A DNA stretch of 11,929 nucleotides from JBBRMU01 sp038230655 (GCA_038230655.1 JBBRMU010000028.1:1-11929), one strand, 5' to 3'; numbered from the stretch's first letter, positions 1-6,907 are shown. Made by a program: numbers and translations. Notes: generated by a model from the sequence alone, not told the origin.

Positions 1-554
1 TTCGTGGCGAGTTCAGTGAAGGGCAGCACGATCTTCTGTGAGGCGAGAAAGGCGGGGAAGGCCTTCTGGAATGGATGCCAGAGGTTGACCTTACCGACAG
101 GTGCGGCGGCGCCACTGGACTCGGCGGCGGCACCGCCGCCATCGCGAATCTCCTTCGCGTCGGCGTTCCAAACCTCCTGCTCGTCCTCGGTGAGGGCGTT
201 CCAGAGGTTGGGAATGTAGACCTGGACACCACCTTCCTTGACGAAGAATGCCTTGGCGGCGTCAGCACCCATGTCGGTGGTGAGCTGTGCGCGAGTCTTC
301 TTCGAGAAGAGGGTATATCCGTTGATACCGCCAGTGCCCTTGGCGGGCTTAGCGGCAACGGCAGGTCGAACAGCGGCGGCAGCAGGTGCGGCGACGGTAC
401 CGGGAGGCACGAAGCTAGCAAGCTCCTGGTTGCAGGCGGTGACGATAGTGTCGCGGAAGGCCTTGACGGAGTCAGGGTCTTCGAGTTGGGCACTGGCGAT
501 GATCTTTTCAGCGATCTTGTTGATAGCAATAGTTGTTTTCGGGTTGAGAGACAT
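1..554 (-). CDS. HMG-box-like DNA-binding protein, partial (runs off left edge)
   Basis: The minus frame is open from the ATG at 554-552 to the window edge, giving 184 codons with no stop, so the C-terminus lies outside. Residues 1-50 form a helical N-terminal region. Residues 51-74 are an Ala/Pro-rich linker. Residues 77-137 resemble an HMG box: GYTLFSKKTRAQL matches the SAYxLFSxExR start of HMGB boxes, and LWNALTEDEQEVW matches the W-K-x-LS-x-EEK helix. A Gly/Ala/Ser linker (139-153) leads to a further part (156 onward, VNLWHPFQKAF). HMG boxes bend DNA; in a giant virus the likely role is genome packaging or chromatin-like organisation in the factory or virion (inference). GC content is about 60% (63% over bases 61-120), far above the rest of the window. 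The plus-strand frames over this region are shadows of its codon bias. The start and 5' leader are shared with the next upstream gene (660-923). The frame is secure; the HMG call is by motif only. Confidence 0.72.
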   Translation of the reverse strand, partial: MSLNPKTTIAINKIAEKIIASAQLEDPDSVKAFRDTIVTACNQELASFVPPGTVAAPAAAAVRPAVAAKPAKGTGGINGYTLFSKKTRAQLTTDMGADAAKAFFVKEGGVQVYIPNLWNALTEDEQEVWNADAKEIRDGGGAAAESSGAAAPVGKVNLWHPFQKAFPAFLASQKIVLPFTELAT

Positions 555-590
555 TTTGATAAGTTCTGATTATAAGATAGAGGGTTATGG
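535..590 (-). repeat. Leader and start-codon repeat, copy A (pairs with 904-955)
   Basis: Read on the minus strand, this stretch contains CAGAACTTATCAAAATG followed by TCTCTCAACCCGAAAAC. Copy B at 904-955 has CAGAACTAATCAAATG followed by the same 17 bases. The shared part covers about 25 nt of 5' leader (including CTCTAT further upstream) and codons 1-7 (MSLNPKT). After codon 7 the two proteins are unrelated. It may carry a promoter and translation-start signal for both genes. Confidence 0.7.
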
Positions 591-612
591 GCCCTCAGGG
601 ATACCTGGAATC

Positions 613-629
613 GATTTTGGTTTAAAATC
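613..629 (-). terminator. Hairpin GATTTT-N5-AAAATC downstream of the 660-923 gene
   Basis: On the plus strand GATTTT (613-618) is followed by a 5-nt loop and AAAATC (624-629), a perfect 6-bp stem, then CTAG. It lies about 31 nt beyond the stop of the minus-strand gene at 660-923. Mimivirus-type viruses end transcripts at hairpins, so a 3'-end role is likely. The same design recurs at 2344-2360. Confidence 0.45.
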
Positions 630-659
630 CTAGTAGGGTGTATCAACGTGTGTTTGAAA

Positions 660-923
660 TCAACGGAAGACAGGGAGACCTCTATCATCATAGGAAGAGC
701 ACCAGTGAGTATACCAGGGTTTTCCATCATATGGTTGACCCACTACTCTAGTTAGTTCGTGTTGCTTTTTCGTTGATTTTGCCAATTTCAGTGCTTTTGT
801 GCCATCAGTGAAAAGAATATCACATTCACTGATTTGTCCGTTGTCTGAATATTGAACTTTGAAATTTGCGCATTGAATTCCATCTCCATTACAGATAGTA
901 TTCGTTTTCGGGTTGAGAGACAT
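660..923 (-). CDS. Hypothetical protein sharing its first seven residues with the HMG-like protein
   Basis: This is an 87-residue protein of unrecognised family. It starts MSLNPKT, identical to the first seven residues of the downstream HMG-like protein, with the same 5' leader; beyond that no similarity is visible. That shared leader is the reason for choosing this frame and start over the overlapping minus frame at 788-988. The body is polar, with a central stretch (VQYSDNGQISECDILFTDGTKALKLAKSTKK; about residues 23-53) that reads like a small beta-rich domain. The Cys-containing tail (KPWYTHWCSSYDDRGLP) is rich in Trp and Tyr. There is no signal peptide or membrane segment. It sits in a four-gene minus-strand run, 75 nt after the 999-1298 gene and 105 nt before the HMG-like gene. 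It is probably real; function unknown. Confidence 0.6.
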   Translation of the reverse strand: MSLNPKTNTICNGDGIQCANFKVQYSDNGQISECDILFTDGTKALKLAKSTKKQHELTRVVGQPYDGKPWYTHWCSSYDDRGLPVFR

Positions 924-955
924 TTGATTAGTTCTGAGTATGTTATAGAGATCAA
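904..955 (-). repeat. Leader and start-codon repeat, copy B
   Basis: This is the second copy of the leader described at 535-590. It covers the start of the 660-923 gene (ATG at 923-921) and about 25 nt upstream. The two copies differ by a 1-nt indel in the A run before ATG and by a few leader bases. Confidence 0.7.
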
Positions 956-998
956 GGCTTTATGGATACCGATATCTATTTTTGTCACCTGTAATAAT

Positions 999-1298
999 TT
1001 ATACCAAAGTAGAGTTTTTACTCTCTACTTTTGTCAGTAGATCACTGAATGAGATCCTCTCCAATGATGGAGAGGAAGCAATATTCGCCACCGACCTCAC
1101 TGTCCTGACATTTCCTTGAGCGAGAATGCGCTGGGTGATGAGGGCGGCATCGTCGTCAAATCGATGCATTTGATCATATTGCTCCAATGAAGCAATATGA
1201 GCAGTAATACATTTCTGCACCAAGCTTTCCAGAGTTTGCGCCAACAACACCTTCTTATTCTCCACCATATGCGAATCAGCCATCACAACACAATACAT
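999..1298 (-). CDS. Hypothetical protein
   Basis: The longest frame gives 99 residues from ATG 1298. An internal ATG at 1283 gives MADSHMVENKKVLL and 94 residues and is an equally good start. Residues after MADSH form a Leu/Ala-rich helix (VLLAQTLESLVQKCITAHIASL), followed by a region rich in Asp, Gln and Arg and a Ser-rich tail. It has no recognisable domain, membrane segment or signal peptide. Its GC content is intermediate between the GC-rich left gene and the AT-rich right half. It belongs to the minus-strand run between the 1387-1683 and 660-923 genes. A perfect 9-bp-arm hairpin overlaps its last codons (1006-1031). An AAATTGA-like sequence lies at 1363-1357 on the minus strand, about 60 nt upstream, but it is one base short of the early-promoter octamer. 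The frame is plausible; function unknown. Confidence 0.55.
   Translation of the reverse strand: MYCVVMADSHMVENKKVLLAQTLESLVQKCITAHIASLEQYDQMHRFDDDAALITQRILAQGNVRTVRSVANIASSPSLERISFSDLLTKVESKNSTLV
1006..1031 (-). terminator. 9-bp inverted repeat at the 3' end of the 999-1298 gene
   Basis: AAAGTAGAG (1006-1014) and CTCTACTTT (1023-1031) are exact reverse complements separated by an 8-nt loop. The stop codon of the minus-strand gene is at 1001-999, so the hairpin spans its final codons. Its location fits the Mimivirus-type 3'-end hairpin rule. Confidence 0.55.
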
Positions 1299-1343
1299 TT
1301 TTATTCTTTGTCCTTGGAGCGCTATGACATATTGCGGATTTCA

Positions 1344-1377
1344 GGAATTTTATTTTTCAATTTGGGTCTAAAATCCT
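1344..1377 (-). terminator. Imperfect hairpin between the 1387 and 1298 genes
   Basis: GGAATTTTA (1344-1352) pairs with TAAAATCC (1370-1377) with one bulged A and a loop of about 17 nt. It begins about 10 nt after the stop of the 1387-1683 minus-strand gene. Its right arm plus CTAG matches the right arm of the hairpin at 613-633. Confidence 0.35.
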
Positions 1378-1386
1378 AGAATGTGC

Positions 1387-1683
1387 TTAGTCTTTATGGC
1401 CATATGGATAGTCTTTCGATGCTTTCCATCTGGCGACAGATGCTCTTAAATTGATCTTCGCTGGAGTTTTAGTAGTTCCGTAAGGGTAATCTGGTGAAGC
1501 TCGCCATCGATCAACAGACGCTTGAACATTCTTTGATGAAAAGAGTGATTTCTTGACGGGATCTGGATACTCTTCTTCCATTTCGGGTCCTCCACCAAAT
1601 GCTTCATTCAGTATTTTTCTACCTATTCTACCATCGCGCTGGACATATCGATTAGTGTATGGATTCAGAATTTTATCGCTCAT
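1387..1683 (-). CDS. Small protein with NP-x-T adaptor-like N-terminus and duplicated RW-x-AS-DYPYG repeat
   Basis: The 98-residue start at 1683 is preferred to the longer frame from 1725, because the extra residues are encoded by a TA dinucleotide run and look non-coding. Residues 1-25 (KILNPYTNRYVQRDGRIGRKIL) resemble the NP-x-TGR-x-V-x-x-G-x-I/Y-x-K-x-L pattern of short viral adaptor motifs of the '2-cysteine adaptor' type, though no cysteines are present here. The C-terminal half holds two copies of a 17-residue unit: ASVDRWRASPDYPYG and ASVARWKASKDYPYG, separated by about 10 residues. Such tandem aromatic units suggest a structural or binding role (inference). The Mre11-Rad50 fusion at 2438 starts with a related motif (INPETGKSI). 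It is the first gene of the leftward run, and hairpin 1344-1377 follows it. Function unknown; the frame is well supported by the internal repeat. Confidence 0.65.
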   Translation of the reverse strand: MSDKILNPYTNRYVQRDGRIGRKILNEAFGGGPEMEEEYPDPVKKSLFSSKNVQASVDRWRASPDYPYGTTKTPAKINLRASVARWKASKDYPYGHKD

Positions 1684-1697
1684 ATATATATATATAT
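1683..1697. repeat. TA dinucleotide microsatellite
   Basis: A run of alternating T and A begins at the start codon of the 1387-1683 gene and extends into its leader. It probably forms part of an AT-rich promoter region, and length polymorphism would be expected. Confidence 0.5.
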
Positions 1698-1796
1698 TTA
1701 TTATCATATATCTTTTATCAACCAAAGATTAACCCTTGCAAAGTGAAATAAAAATGAAATATAAGTTTGAAATGGGATTAGACGCAATCTATAAGC

Positions 1797-2084
1797 ATGA
1801 ATTGGGTTCGAACTCAACAAAAGCAATTTATGAATTGGACAAGTGTAAGTGATGCTATAACAGAATTAGAACAAGGCTCAAAATTTATTTTGGATCGTGA
1901 TTCTGATTACAGTGTCGTCCCTGGTATTATCGTAACTTTTGAGGCAAAAGAATCACATGACCTTGATGAAGGTGGATGTTCTACAGAATATGTACTATCC
2001 GCAGAGGAACGTGAATTACTCCTTAACAAACTAAGAGATGGGATAGCGAAAGTTCTACCAAAACATTTGGCAGAGGGCTGGTAA
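1797..2084 (+). CDS. Hypothetical protein
   Basis: This 95-residue frame ends in an acidic, well-behaved protein sequence (VTFEAKESHDLDEGGCSTEY, then SAEERELLLNKLRDGIAKVL). No family is recognised. There are no membrane segments. The start is uncertain: Met1 (1797) and Met12 (1830) are both preceded by non-informative sequence, and both begin with the same ATGAATTGG. An overlapping 32-codon frame starts at 1754 in another frame (MKYKFEMGLDAIYKHELG, stop 1850-1852). It reads like coding sequence and would join this frame just before SVSDAITELEQG if one base were removed near 1840-1850. A recent frameshift or a sequence error is therefore possible. No AAAATTGA octamer is found upstream. A GC-stem hairpin follows at 2133-2149. 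Confidence 0.55.
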   Translation: MNWVRTQQKQFMNWTSVSDAITELEQGSKFILDRDSDYSVVPGIIVTFEAKESHDLDEGGCSTEYVLSAEERELLLNKLRDGIAKVLPKHLAEGW

Positions 2085-2132
2085 TTTGTGTCAATAAGGT
2101 AATCCTATTTGATAGTCTTTTATAAGCTGAAA

Positions 2133-2149
2133 GCCCGTTTTCTAAGGGC
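2133..2149 (+). terminator. GCCC/GGGC hairpin downstream of the 1797-2084 gene
   Basis: GCCC (2133-2136) pairs with GGGC (2146-2149) across a 9-nt loop, about 50 nt after the stop at 2084. The stem is short but GC-only in an AT-rich background. A 3'-end role is inferred from position. Confidence 0.35.
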
Positions 2150-2228
2150 GTGGGTCGAGACTTAGGAGAGTGCTTTGTTATTAATTGGGTTTTTACTTTG
2201 ATTTTATACAAAGTGTAAACCAAAGTGG

Positions 2229-2299
2229 TGAGGTTATCTGGACTCGAACCAGAAATGCACGGGTTGGGGCCGTGGGTGTTACCGTTACACTATAACCCC
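2229..2299 (-). tRNA. tRNA with anticodon CCA (Trp by position), with C33
   Basis: Read on the minus strand from 2299, a complete cloverleaf can be drawn. The acceptor stem is GGGGTTA/TAACCTC, 7 bp with one G-T pair. The D stem is GTGT/ACAC with loop AACGGTA. The anticodon stem is CACGG/CCGTG. The variable region is CATT. The T arm is TCTGG-TTCGAGT-CCAGA. The 7-nt anticodon loop is CCCCAAC, so positions 34-36 (2267-2265) read CCA, which decodes UGG (Trp). Two things are odd: position 33 is C instead of the nearly universal U, and the discriminator A73 (2229) is followed by CCA (2228-2226), so a CCA end may be encoded. No intron is visible. Mimivirus-type viruses carry small tRNA sets that include Trp. 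The C33 leaves function in some doubt. Confidence 0.85.
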
Positions 2300-2343
2300 A
2301 AGATATGCTATAGGTTTTTGGCTCTCTAAGGGTTTTGCTTTTC

Positions 2344-2360
2344 GATTTTTAAATAAAATC
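2344..2360. repeat. Hairpin GATTTT-N5-AAAATC, second copy
   Basis: GATTTT (2344-2349), a 5-nt loop and AAAATC (2355-2360), followed by CTA, repeat the design at 613-633. It lies between the tRNA (45 nt beyond its 5' end) and the promoter of the Mre11-Rad50 gene. Its role is unclear, as no coding gene ends right beside it. Confidence 0.45.
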
Positions 2361-2395
2361 CTACTTGAACTTAATTTCCCTGTATTAGCTCTATT

Positions 2396-2403
2396 AAAAT
2401 TGA
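2396..2403 (+). promoter_or_regulatory. Mimivirus-type early promoter AAAATTGA
   Basis: This is an exact AAAATTGA, starting 42 nt before the ATG at 2438 and embedded in AT-rich sequence. The octamer is the established early-gene promoter of Mimivirus relatives. Spacing matches the other two exact copies in the window (8225, 9448). Early expression of a DNA-repair gene would make sense. Confidence 0.75.
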
Positions 2404-2437
2404 TATCAGTTCTCGATATGTCAAATGAGGTAATTAA

Positions 2438-5400
2438 ATGGATAAAACTATCAACCCGGAAACAGGAAAATCCATTAAAGTGCATGGTCCAGTCTTTATG
2501 AATTTAATTAACAAATGTGGTTATCATTATGATGAACAATCTAATCTATTGCTTAAACAAGATTTGGTACAAGACGCGATAGAAGAAGCAAAAGAAATAG
2601 CACCGATACCAGTAAAAAAGGTATTAGCCACTCCCATAAAAAAGCCACAAAAGGATATTCCAGTACAGAAAGATCCCCATGAGGAAATCAGGAAAGAAAT
2701 AGGCAAGAAATTATGTAAACTAAGTGATTGGACGCCAGAGTATATGGTCCATATATCGGATGTGCATATACCGATCAATCTCCATAGGAATGGCCGTATG
2801 GATGAATTTCAAACAGTTTTTAATAGATTATATGAATCTATTACAACTCTACAACTAAATAAGAAGATCGCGATAGTTATCACAGGCGATCTGATACATA
2901 CTAAAATCAAGCTAGAACCTGATACGATAATTCTAGCAAGGGATTTTCTACTTAATTTATCTAATATGGCACCGACTATTCTCATATGTGGGAATCATGA
3001 CATGTCAGAGGCTAACTTGGATGAGACATGTACTTTATCAGCAGTTTGCCATAATCTTAGTAACAACCTGTATTATTTGCAGAAGACAGGATTATACCAG
3101 ATGGGTAATGTAGTATTTGCGCTTTCGAGTTTAAAAGATGCTATCTTCTTACAGCATTCAGACATCGAACCATCTTTAATAGGAGATATGCCAGTCATTA
3201 AGCTGTACCACGGATTCCTGCTTGGAGCTACGACTGATACTGGTTATGGAATCGAAGGGGATGATTGTGCTTCTTCTTCGCAACAATCCCAAACTGTTCA
3301 CGTAGGTAGTCGATACCGAAAACCATCGGATTTTGAGGGTTATCATATGGTTCTGTTAGGAGACGTTCATAAGCACCAGTCCTTACGTAAGGACAACAGT
3401 ATGGCCTATGCAGGTAGTCTTCTACAATTAGATATGAGTGAGTCGCGGACTCATGGATTTCTCTTTTGGGATATTCAATCGAGAGATTACACCTTTCATG
3501 AGATTCATAATGATTATGCATTTGTGAAAATCACAATCAAAGATGGGGAGATCCAACCTGTAGATCCTGATAGTATTCCAAGTAAACCGACATTTATTTG
3601 TAACCTGGAATCGACCACAATGAATCAGTTTGATCAGGTCAAAAGCCTGTTACAGAGTACATACAAGGCGCATGGTATTCGCTTATATAACAGACTGAGC
3701 CATAAACACAATCTGATGAGCTTGGCGACTCCTAATCAGATCAAGTTAATAACTGTAGATGATGAATGTAATATAATGAAAAAAATAAATAAAAATAACA
3801 ATTTAATTAGTGATTTAATTAAATTACACATTGAAATAAATAATAAAAATAGTGTACAAACAAATGTCAACAGTTATTCCTGGGACATTCTGTCTGTTGA
3901 GTTCAAAAACATCTTCAGTTACGGAGGAGAAAGGATTAACCGGATCGATTTCAACACTGGAATTACTAACATCAACGCACCCAATCGGCATGGAAAATCT
4001 TCTATTTGTAATATCATTCTGTTCGCTCTCTTCCATAGGACTAACTATGATAAGAATTCGCATATGGGAGTTCTGAATAACTTTTCCACTACTGGATTTA
4101 TTAAGCTGATTTTCCGACATAATGGTAAAAGATACCTGATTAAGAAGGAGATCAACAATACAACCATCAATACAAGCTTCTATGAGATAGATCAAACTAA
4201 CAAATTAGTTAACATTAATGCAGTTAATAAAAAAGATACATGTACTCTGATTTCCTCATACGTTGGATCATTTGAGGATTTTGTTATTGCGAATACTATG
4301 ATTTCCAGACTGAATGACTCCCTGGTTTATAAGAAACCAACAGATAGATTCCAATATCTAAGCAGACTTTTCCAATTGGAAAAGTACAGTGGATTCGCTA
4401 AGCATGTCTCGGCACTCAATCATACTGTGACCGACGAATTAAAAGCCGTGCAGAAGGATTATTACGCATTAAAGAAAGTAGAATCGATAGATCCAGATGC
4501 ACTACTCCTAACTATTACGGGGATCACTGGATCCATAAATCTGATAACCAGTGAATTAGTAATTATCTCAACTAGACTTGCTTCAAACAAGCACACATCA
4601 GATGACCTGAATGCACAGTTAGTCGAATATAGAAGGAAACTTGAGAAACTGGATGCATTGCCTATGCGGACTCCAGAAGAATTAACGGTCGAGTTGGAGT
4701 CCTTAAAAGATAATCTAAAGGACAGATTATCACCATCCCAATCCATCGATGTTATCCAGCACCGATTAACAGAATTAGAGAATATAGATGCCTCAGACCT
4801 ATCAGATTTAGATACTCTGATAGCTCAATCAAGGGAGTTATTGGAAACACAACCCCCTCCAACCAAGGAGGCACTTACCCAGGAATATGCAACTCTAACC
4901 TGCACTATAAACACGAATAAGGGTAAGTTACAATTATTAATGTCACAAATTAATAAATTAAATATTAATAATTACAAAAATAATAATAAAAATTATATTA
5001 ATTTATCACTAAGTGAGCTAAACCAACAGGTAATCTCCAAACAAAAAGAGAAAATCCATATATCCGAATCTAAGGACGTCATTCAGAACAAGATTCAAAC
5101 ATGTAAAAAAGACCTACTTGTTGCTCCAACCATAGACAAATCCATTACCGAGATCCAAAACGAGATTAATGACTTAAATGTTCAGATTAAGTCATTGCAA
5201 ATGACAATAGTAAAGCAAAGTACCGTAGGAAAACCCTATGCGAATAGCGTCAACGTCGGGAAAGGCGGGATCACAGAATTAGAATTCCGCATTCAGGAAT
5301 TAGAGTCATCGATAGCCGAGCTAGAGGATACACCAGTCCTAGAAAAGGAATACCTGATTAAGGATTTAACCACACAGGAACAGAAGGTATCTGATTTATC

Positions 5401-6868
5401 AGCTAAAATAGTGGAGAAAAATAAAACAGCTAATCATATTAATTTAAATAGCATAATAAATTATTTAAATAGCTTACAAACAGTAAATAATCACTGTACA
5501 ATTACGGCGGATTACAAGAAAGTAATAACTAATGCGCTTGTACTGGCCAATAGTGGTATTTTCAAAGAAATATCTGACTTAGAAAACGCTAAGAAAAATA
5601 CAGAATCTCTGGTCACCGAAATTCAGCGATGCATGGACCATAACAAACAAGTTAAACTTCTTATGGAGAAGAATAAATCAACGACTGAATATAACGATCA
5701 GATCTATTTTTCAGTTACCAAACTCAAAAACAGGATTATCGAACTGAGAATCGAGGATTTGAAACTTCATATCACAGTACTCCAAGCCATAATTGGACAT
5801 ATTAAGTCACAAGAAGAGATCAAAAAACTGGAAAATCTGCTATTAATCTGTGATAACAATACCCAATTGGATCATGAGATACATGAATTACAGGAATATT
5901 TAGAATGGAAGAAACACAATGAATTAAAGGCAGAATCAGAGTGGTGTGCAAAGATCATTAAGGGTTGTGAGGTCAAGATGGATAATATAATTAAGGATCT
6001 GGAATGGTACAATGATTATGAGTCATGCATGGAAAATATCAATACAATCCAGGAATACAATAGACTAACAGATGAACTACAAACAGCAGAATGGATGAAA
6101 TCAATTGAAGAAATAGAAGAACAACTTCTGTTATGGAAGATACATTCACATAATAACCTATTAGAAGCACAGATTGAATCAGTCCAGTATGAATTAGATT
6201 TCTTAAAACCCACCATTGAAGCAGATTCTGAAAAGATTAGCCAAATAAGATGTGAGATTGTCAAATTGGAAGCGGAAAGAAAGGCAATACAATCTAAACT
6301 GGATGAATACAATACAGACCTAAAACAACGGCAAACTCTGTCAGATCAAATTAATGATTTAGAACGTCAGATCATGCTTTATGATTCCTATGTGGAATTG
6401 ATGGGGAAGAAAGGATTACCAGCGGTAATCATTAGAAATAACCTACCTATATTCGAAAACATGGTCAATGACCTATTCTACAGATACACGGATTATCGCT
6501 TGAAATTAGAAGTCAATGAAAGTAATTCAGAACTTAGTTTATCTATTGAATACACAAATAATGGCCAAACTACTTATCTGAACCATCATAGATTGAGCGG
6601 AGTAGAGAATGCATTACTGAATATAGCTGTAAAGAATACCTGTAATAAACTAGGACCATGGGGAAGATCTAGCTTGTTTATCATCGATGAGAGTCTGGAT
6701 TGTTTGGATAAACAGCACTGGCAGACGAACTTATCAGATATCTTCCAGTTGCTGAAGATGGATTACCTGAATATCATCTTTATATCACATAGATCAATAC
6801 CTGATGGATTAGTGGAGAATCAAATAAGGTTATCAAAGAATGCAGGAATCAGCTCAATTGATAATTAA
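2438..6868 (+). CDS. Mre11-Rad50 fusion (SbcD-SbcC-like) DNA double-strand-break nuclease/ATPase
   Basis: This 1476-residue protein joins both halves of the Mre11-Rad50 repair complex in one chain. Residues 1-30 carry an adaptor-like NPETGKSI motif, followed by a charged linker. Residues about 102-345 are the Mre11 phosphodiesterase: D108-x-H110, GDLIH (150-154), GNHD (185-188), YHG (H258) and GDVHKH (308-313) are the metal-binding motifs. An Asn-rich linker (446-472) leads to the Rad50 head: Walker A is APNRHGKSS (514-522), with Ala replacing the first Gly. About 700 residues of coiled coil follow. Then come the signature motif LSGVE (1386-1390), Walker B LFIIDE (1413-1418), the D-loop SLDCLD and the H-loop His1451. 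No C-x-x-C zinc hook is present anywhere in the coiled coil. Mimivirus is known to carry such a fusion (R555, from memory). The role is break end-processing during cytoplasmic replication. The start at 2438 fits the early promoter at 2396. Confidence 0.93.
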   Translation: MDKTINPETGKSIKVHGPVFMNLINKCGYHYDEQSNLLLKQDLVQDAIEEAKEIAPIPVKKVLATPIKKPQKDIPVQKDPHEEIRKEIGKKLCKLSDWTPEYMVHISDVHIPINLHRNGRMDEFQTVFNRLYESITTLQLNKKIAIVITGDLIHTKIKLEPDTIILARDFLLNLSNMAPTILICGNHDMSEANLDETCTLSAVCHNLSNNLYYLQKTGLYQMGNVVFALSSLKDAIFLQHSDIEPSLIGDMPVIKLYHGFLLGATTDTGYGIEGDDCASSSQQSQTVHVGSRYRKPSDFEGYHMVLLGDVHKHQSLRKDNSMAYAGSLLQLDMSESRTHGFLFWDIQSRDYTFHEIHNDYAFVKITIKDGEIQPVDPDSIPSKPTFICNLESTTMNQFDQVKSLLQSTYKAHGIRLYNRLSHKHNLMSLATPNQIKLITVDDECNIMKKINKNNNLISDLIKLHIEINNKNSVQTNVNSYSWDILSVEFKNIFSYGGERINRIDFNTGITNINAPNRHGKSSICNIILFALFHRTNYDKNSHMGVLNNFSTTGFIKLIFRHNGKRYLIKKEINNTTINTSFYEIDQTNKLVNINAVNKKDTCTLISSYVGSFEDFVIANTMISRLNDSLVYKKPTDRFQYLSRLFQLEKYSGFAKHVSALNHTVTDELKAVQKDYYALKKVESIDPDALLLTITGITGSINLITSELVIISTRLASNKHTSDDLNAQLVEYRRKLEKLDALPMRTPEELTVELESLKDNLKDRLSPSQSIDVIQHRLTELENIDASDLSDLDTLIAQSRELLETQPPPTKEALTQEYATLTCTINTNKGKLQLLMSQINKLNINNYKNNNKNYINLSLSELNQQVISKQKEKIHISESKDVIQNKIQTCKKDLLVAPTIDKSITEIQNEINDLNVQIKSLQMTIVKQSTVGKPYANSVNVGKGGITELEFRIQELESSIAELEDTPVLEKEYLIKDLTTQEQKVSDLSAKIVEKNKTANHINLNSIINYLNSLQTVNNHCTITADYKKVITNALVLANSGIFKEISDLENAKKNTESLVTEIQRCMDHNKQVKLLMEKNKSTTEYNDQIYFSVTKLKNRIIELRIEDLKLHITVLQAIIGHIKSQEEIKKLENLLLICDNNTQLDHEIHELQEYLEWKKHNELKAESEWCAKIIKGCEVKMDNIIKDLEWYNDYESCMENINTIQEYNRLTDELQTAEWMKSIEEIEEQLLLWKIHSHNNLLEAQIESVQYELDFLKPTIEADSEKISQIRCEIVKLEAERKAIQSKLDEYNTDLKQRQTLSDQINDLERQIMLYDSYVELMGKKGLPAVIIRNNLPIFENMVNDLFYRYTDYRLKLEVNESNSELSLSIEYTNNGQTTYLNHHRLSGVENALLNIAVKNTCNKLGPWGRSSLFIIDESLDCLDKQHWQTNLSDIFQLLKMDYLNIIFISHRSIPDGLVENQIRLSKNAGISSIDN

Positions 6869-6886
6869 TAATAAAAAAATAAATAA

Positions 6887-6902
6887 TTAAAATATATTTT
6901 AA
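6887..6902 (+). terminator. 16-bp perfect palindrome after the Mre11-Rad50 stop
   Basis: TTAAAATATATTTTAA is its own reverse complement, and it begins 19 nt after the stop codon. Its location fits a Mimivirus-type 3'-end hairpin. The duplicated copy (near 7083-7100) has lost the symmetry. Confidence 0.45.
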
Positions 6903-6907
6903 AAACA

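Noticed and set aside
11..19. TTCAGTGAA in the HMG-like gene, and similar CACTGAAT/TTCACTGA at 825-834 and 1043-1050
   Set aside because: These are isolated short matches inside coding sequence without the rest of the 21-bp repeat.
4..633. Long plus-strand open frames over the left end (75-569, 238-633)
   Set aside because: They mirror the GC-rich minus-strand HMG-like gene; their Gly/Ala-rich sequences are codon shadows.
1847..1865. Intron with GTAAGT donor and AACAG acceptor
   Set aside because: It would be only about 19 nt, too short for a spliceosomal intron.
2085..2180. Possible second tRNA (GGGTCGAGACTT looks like a T loop)
   Set aside because: No matching T stem or acceptor stem could be drawn on either strand.
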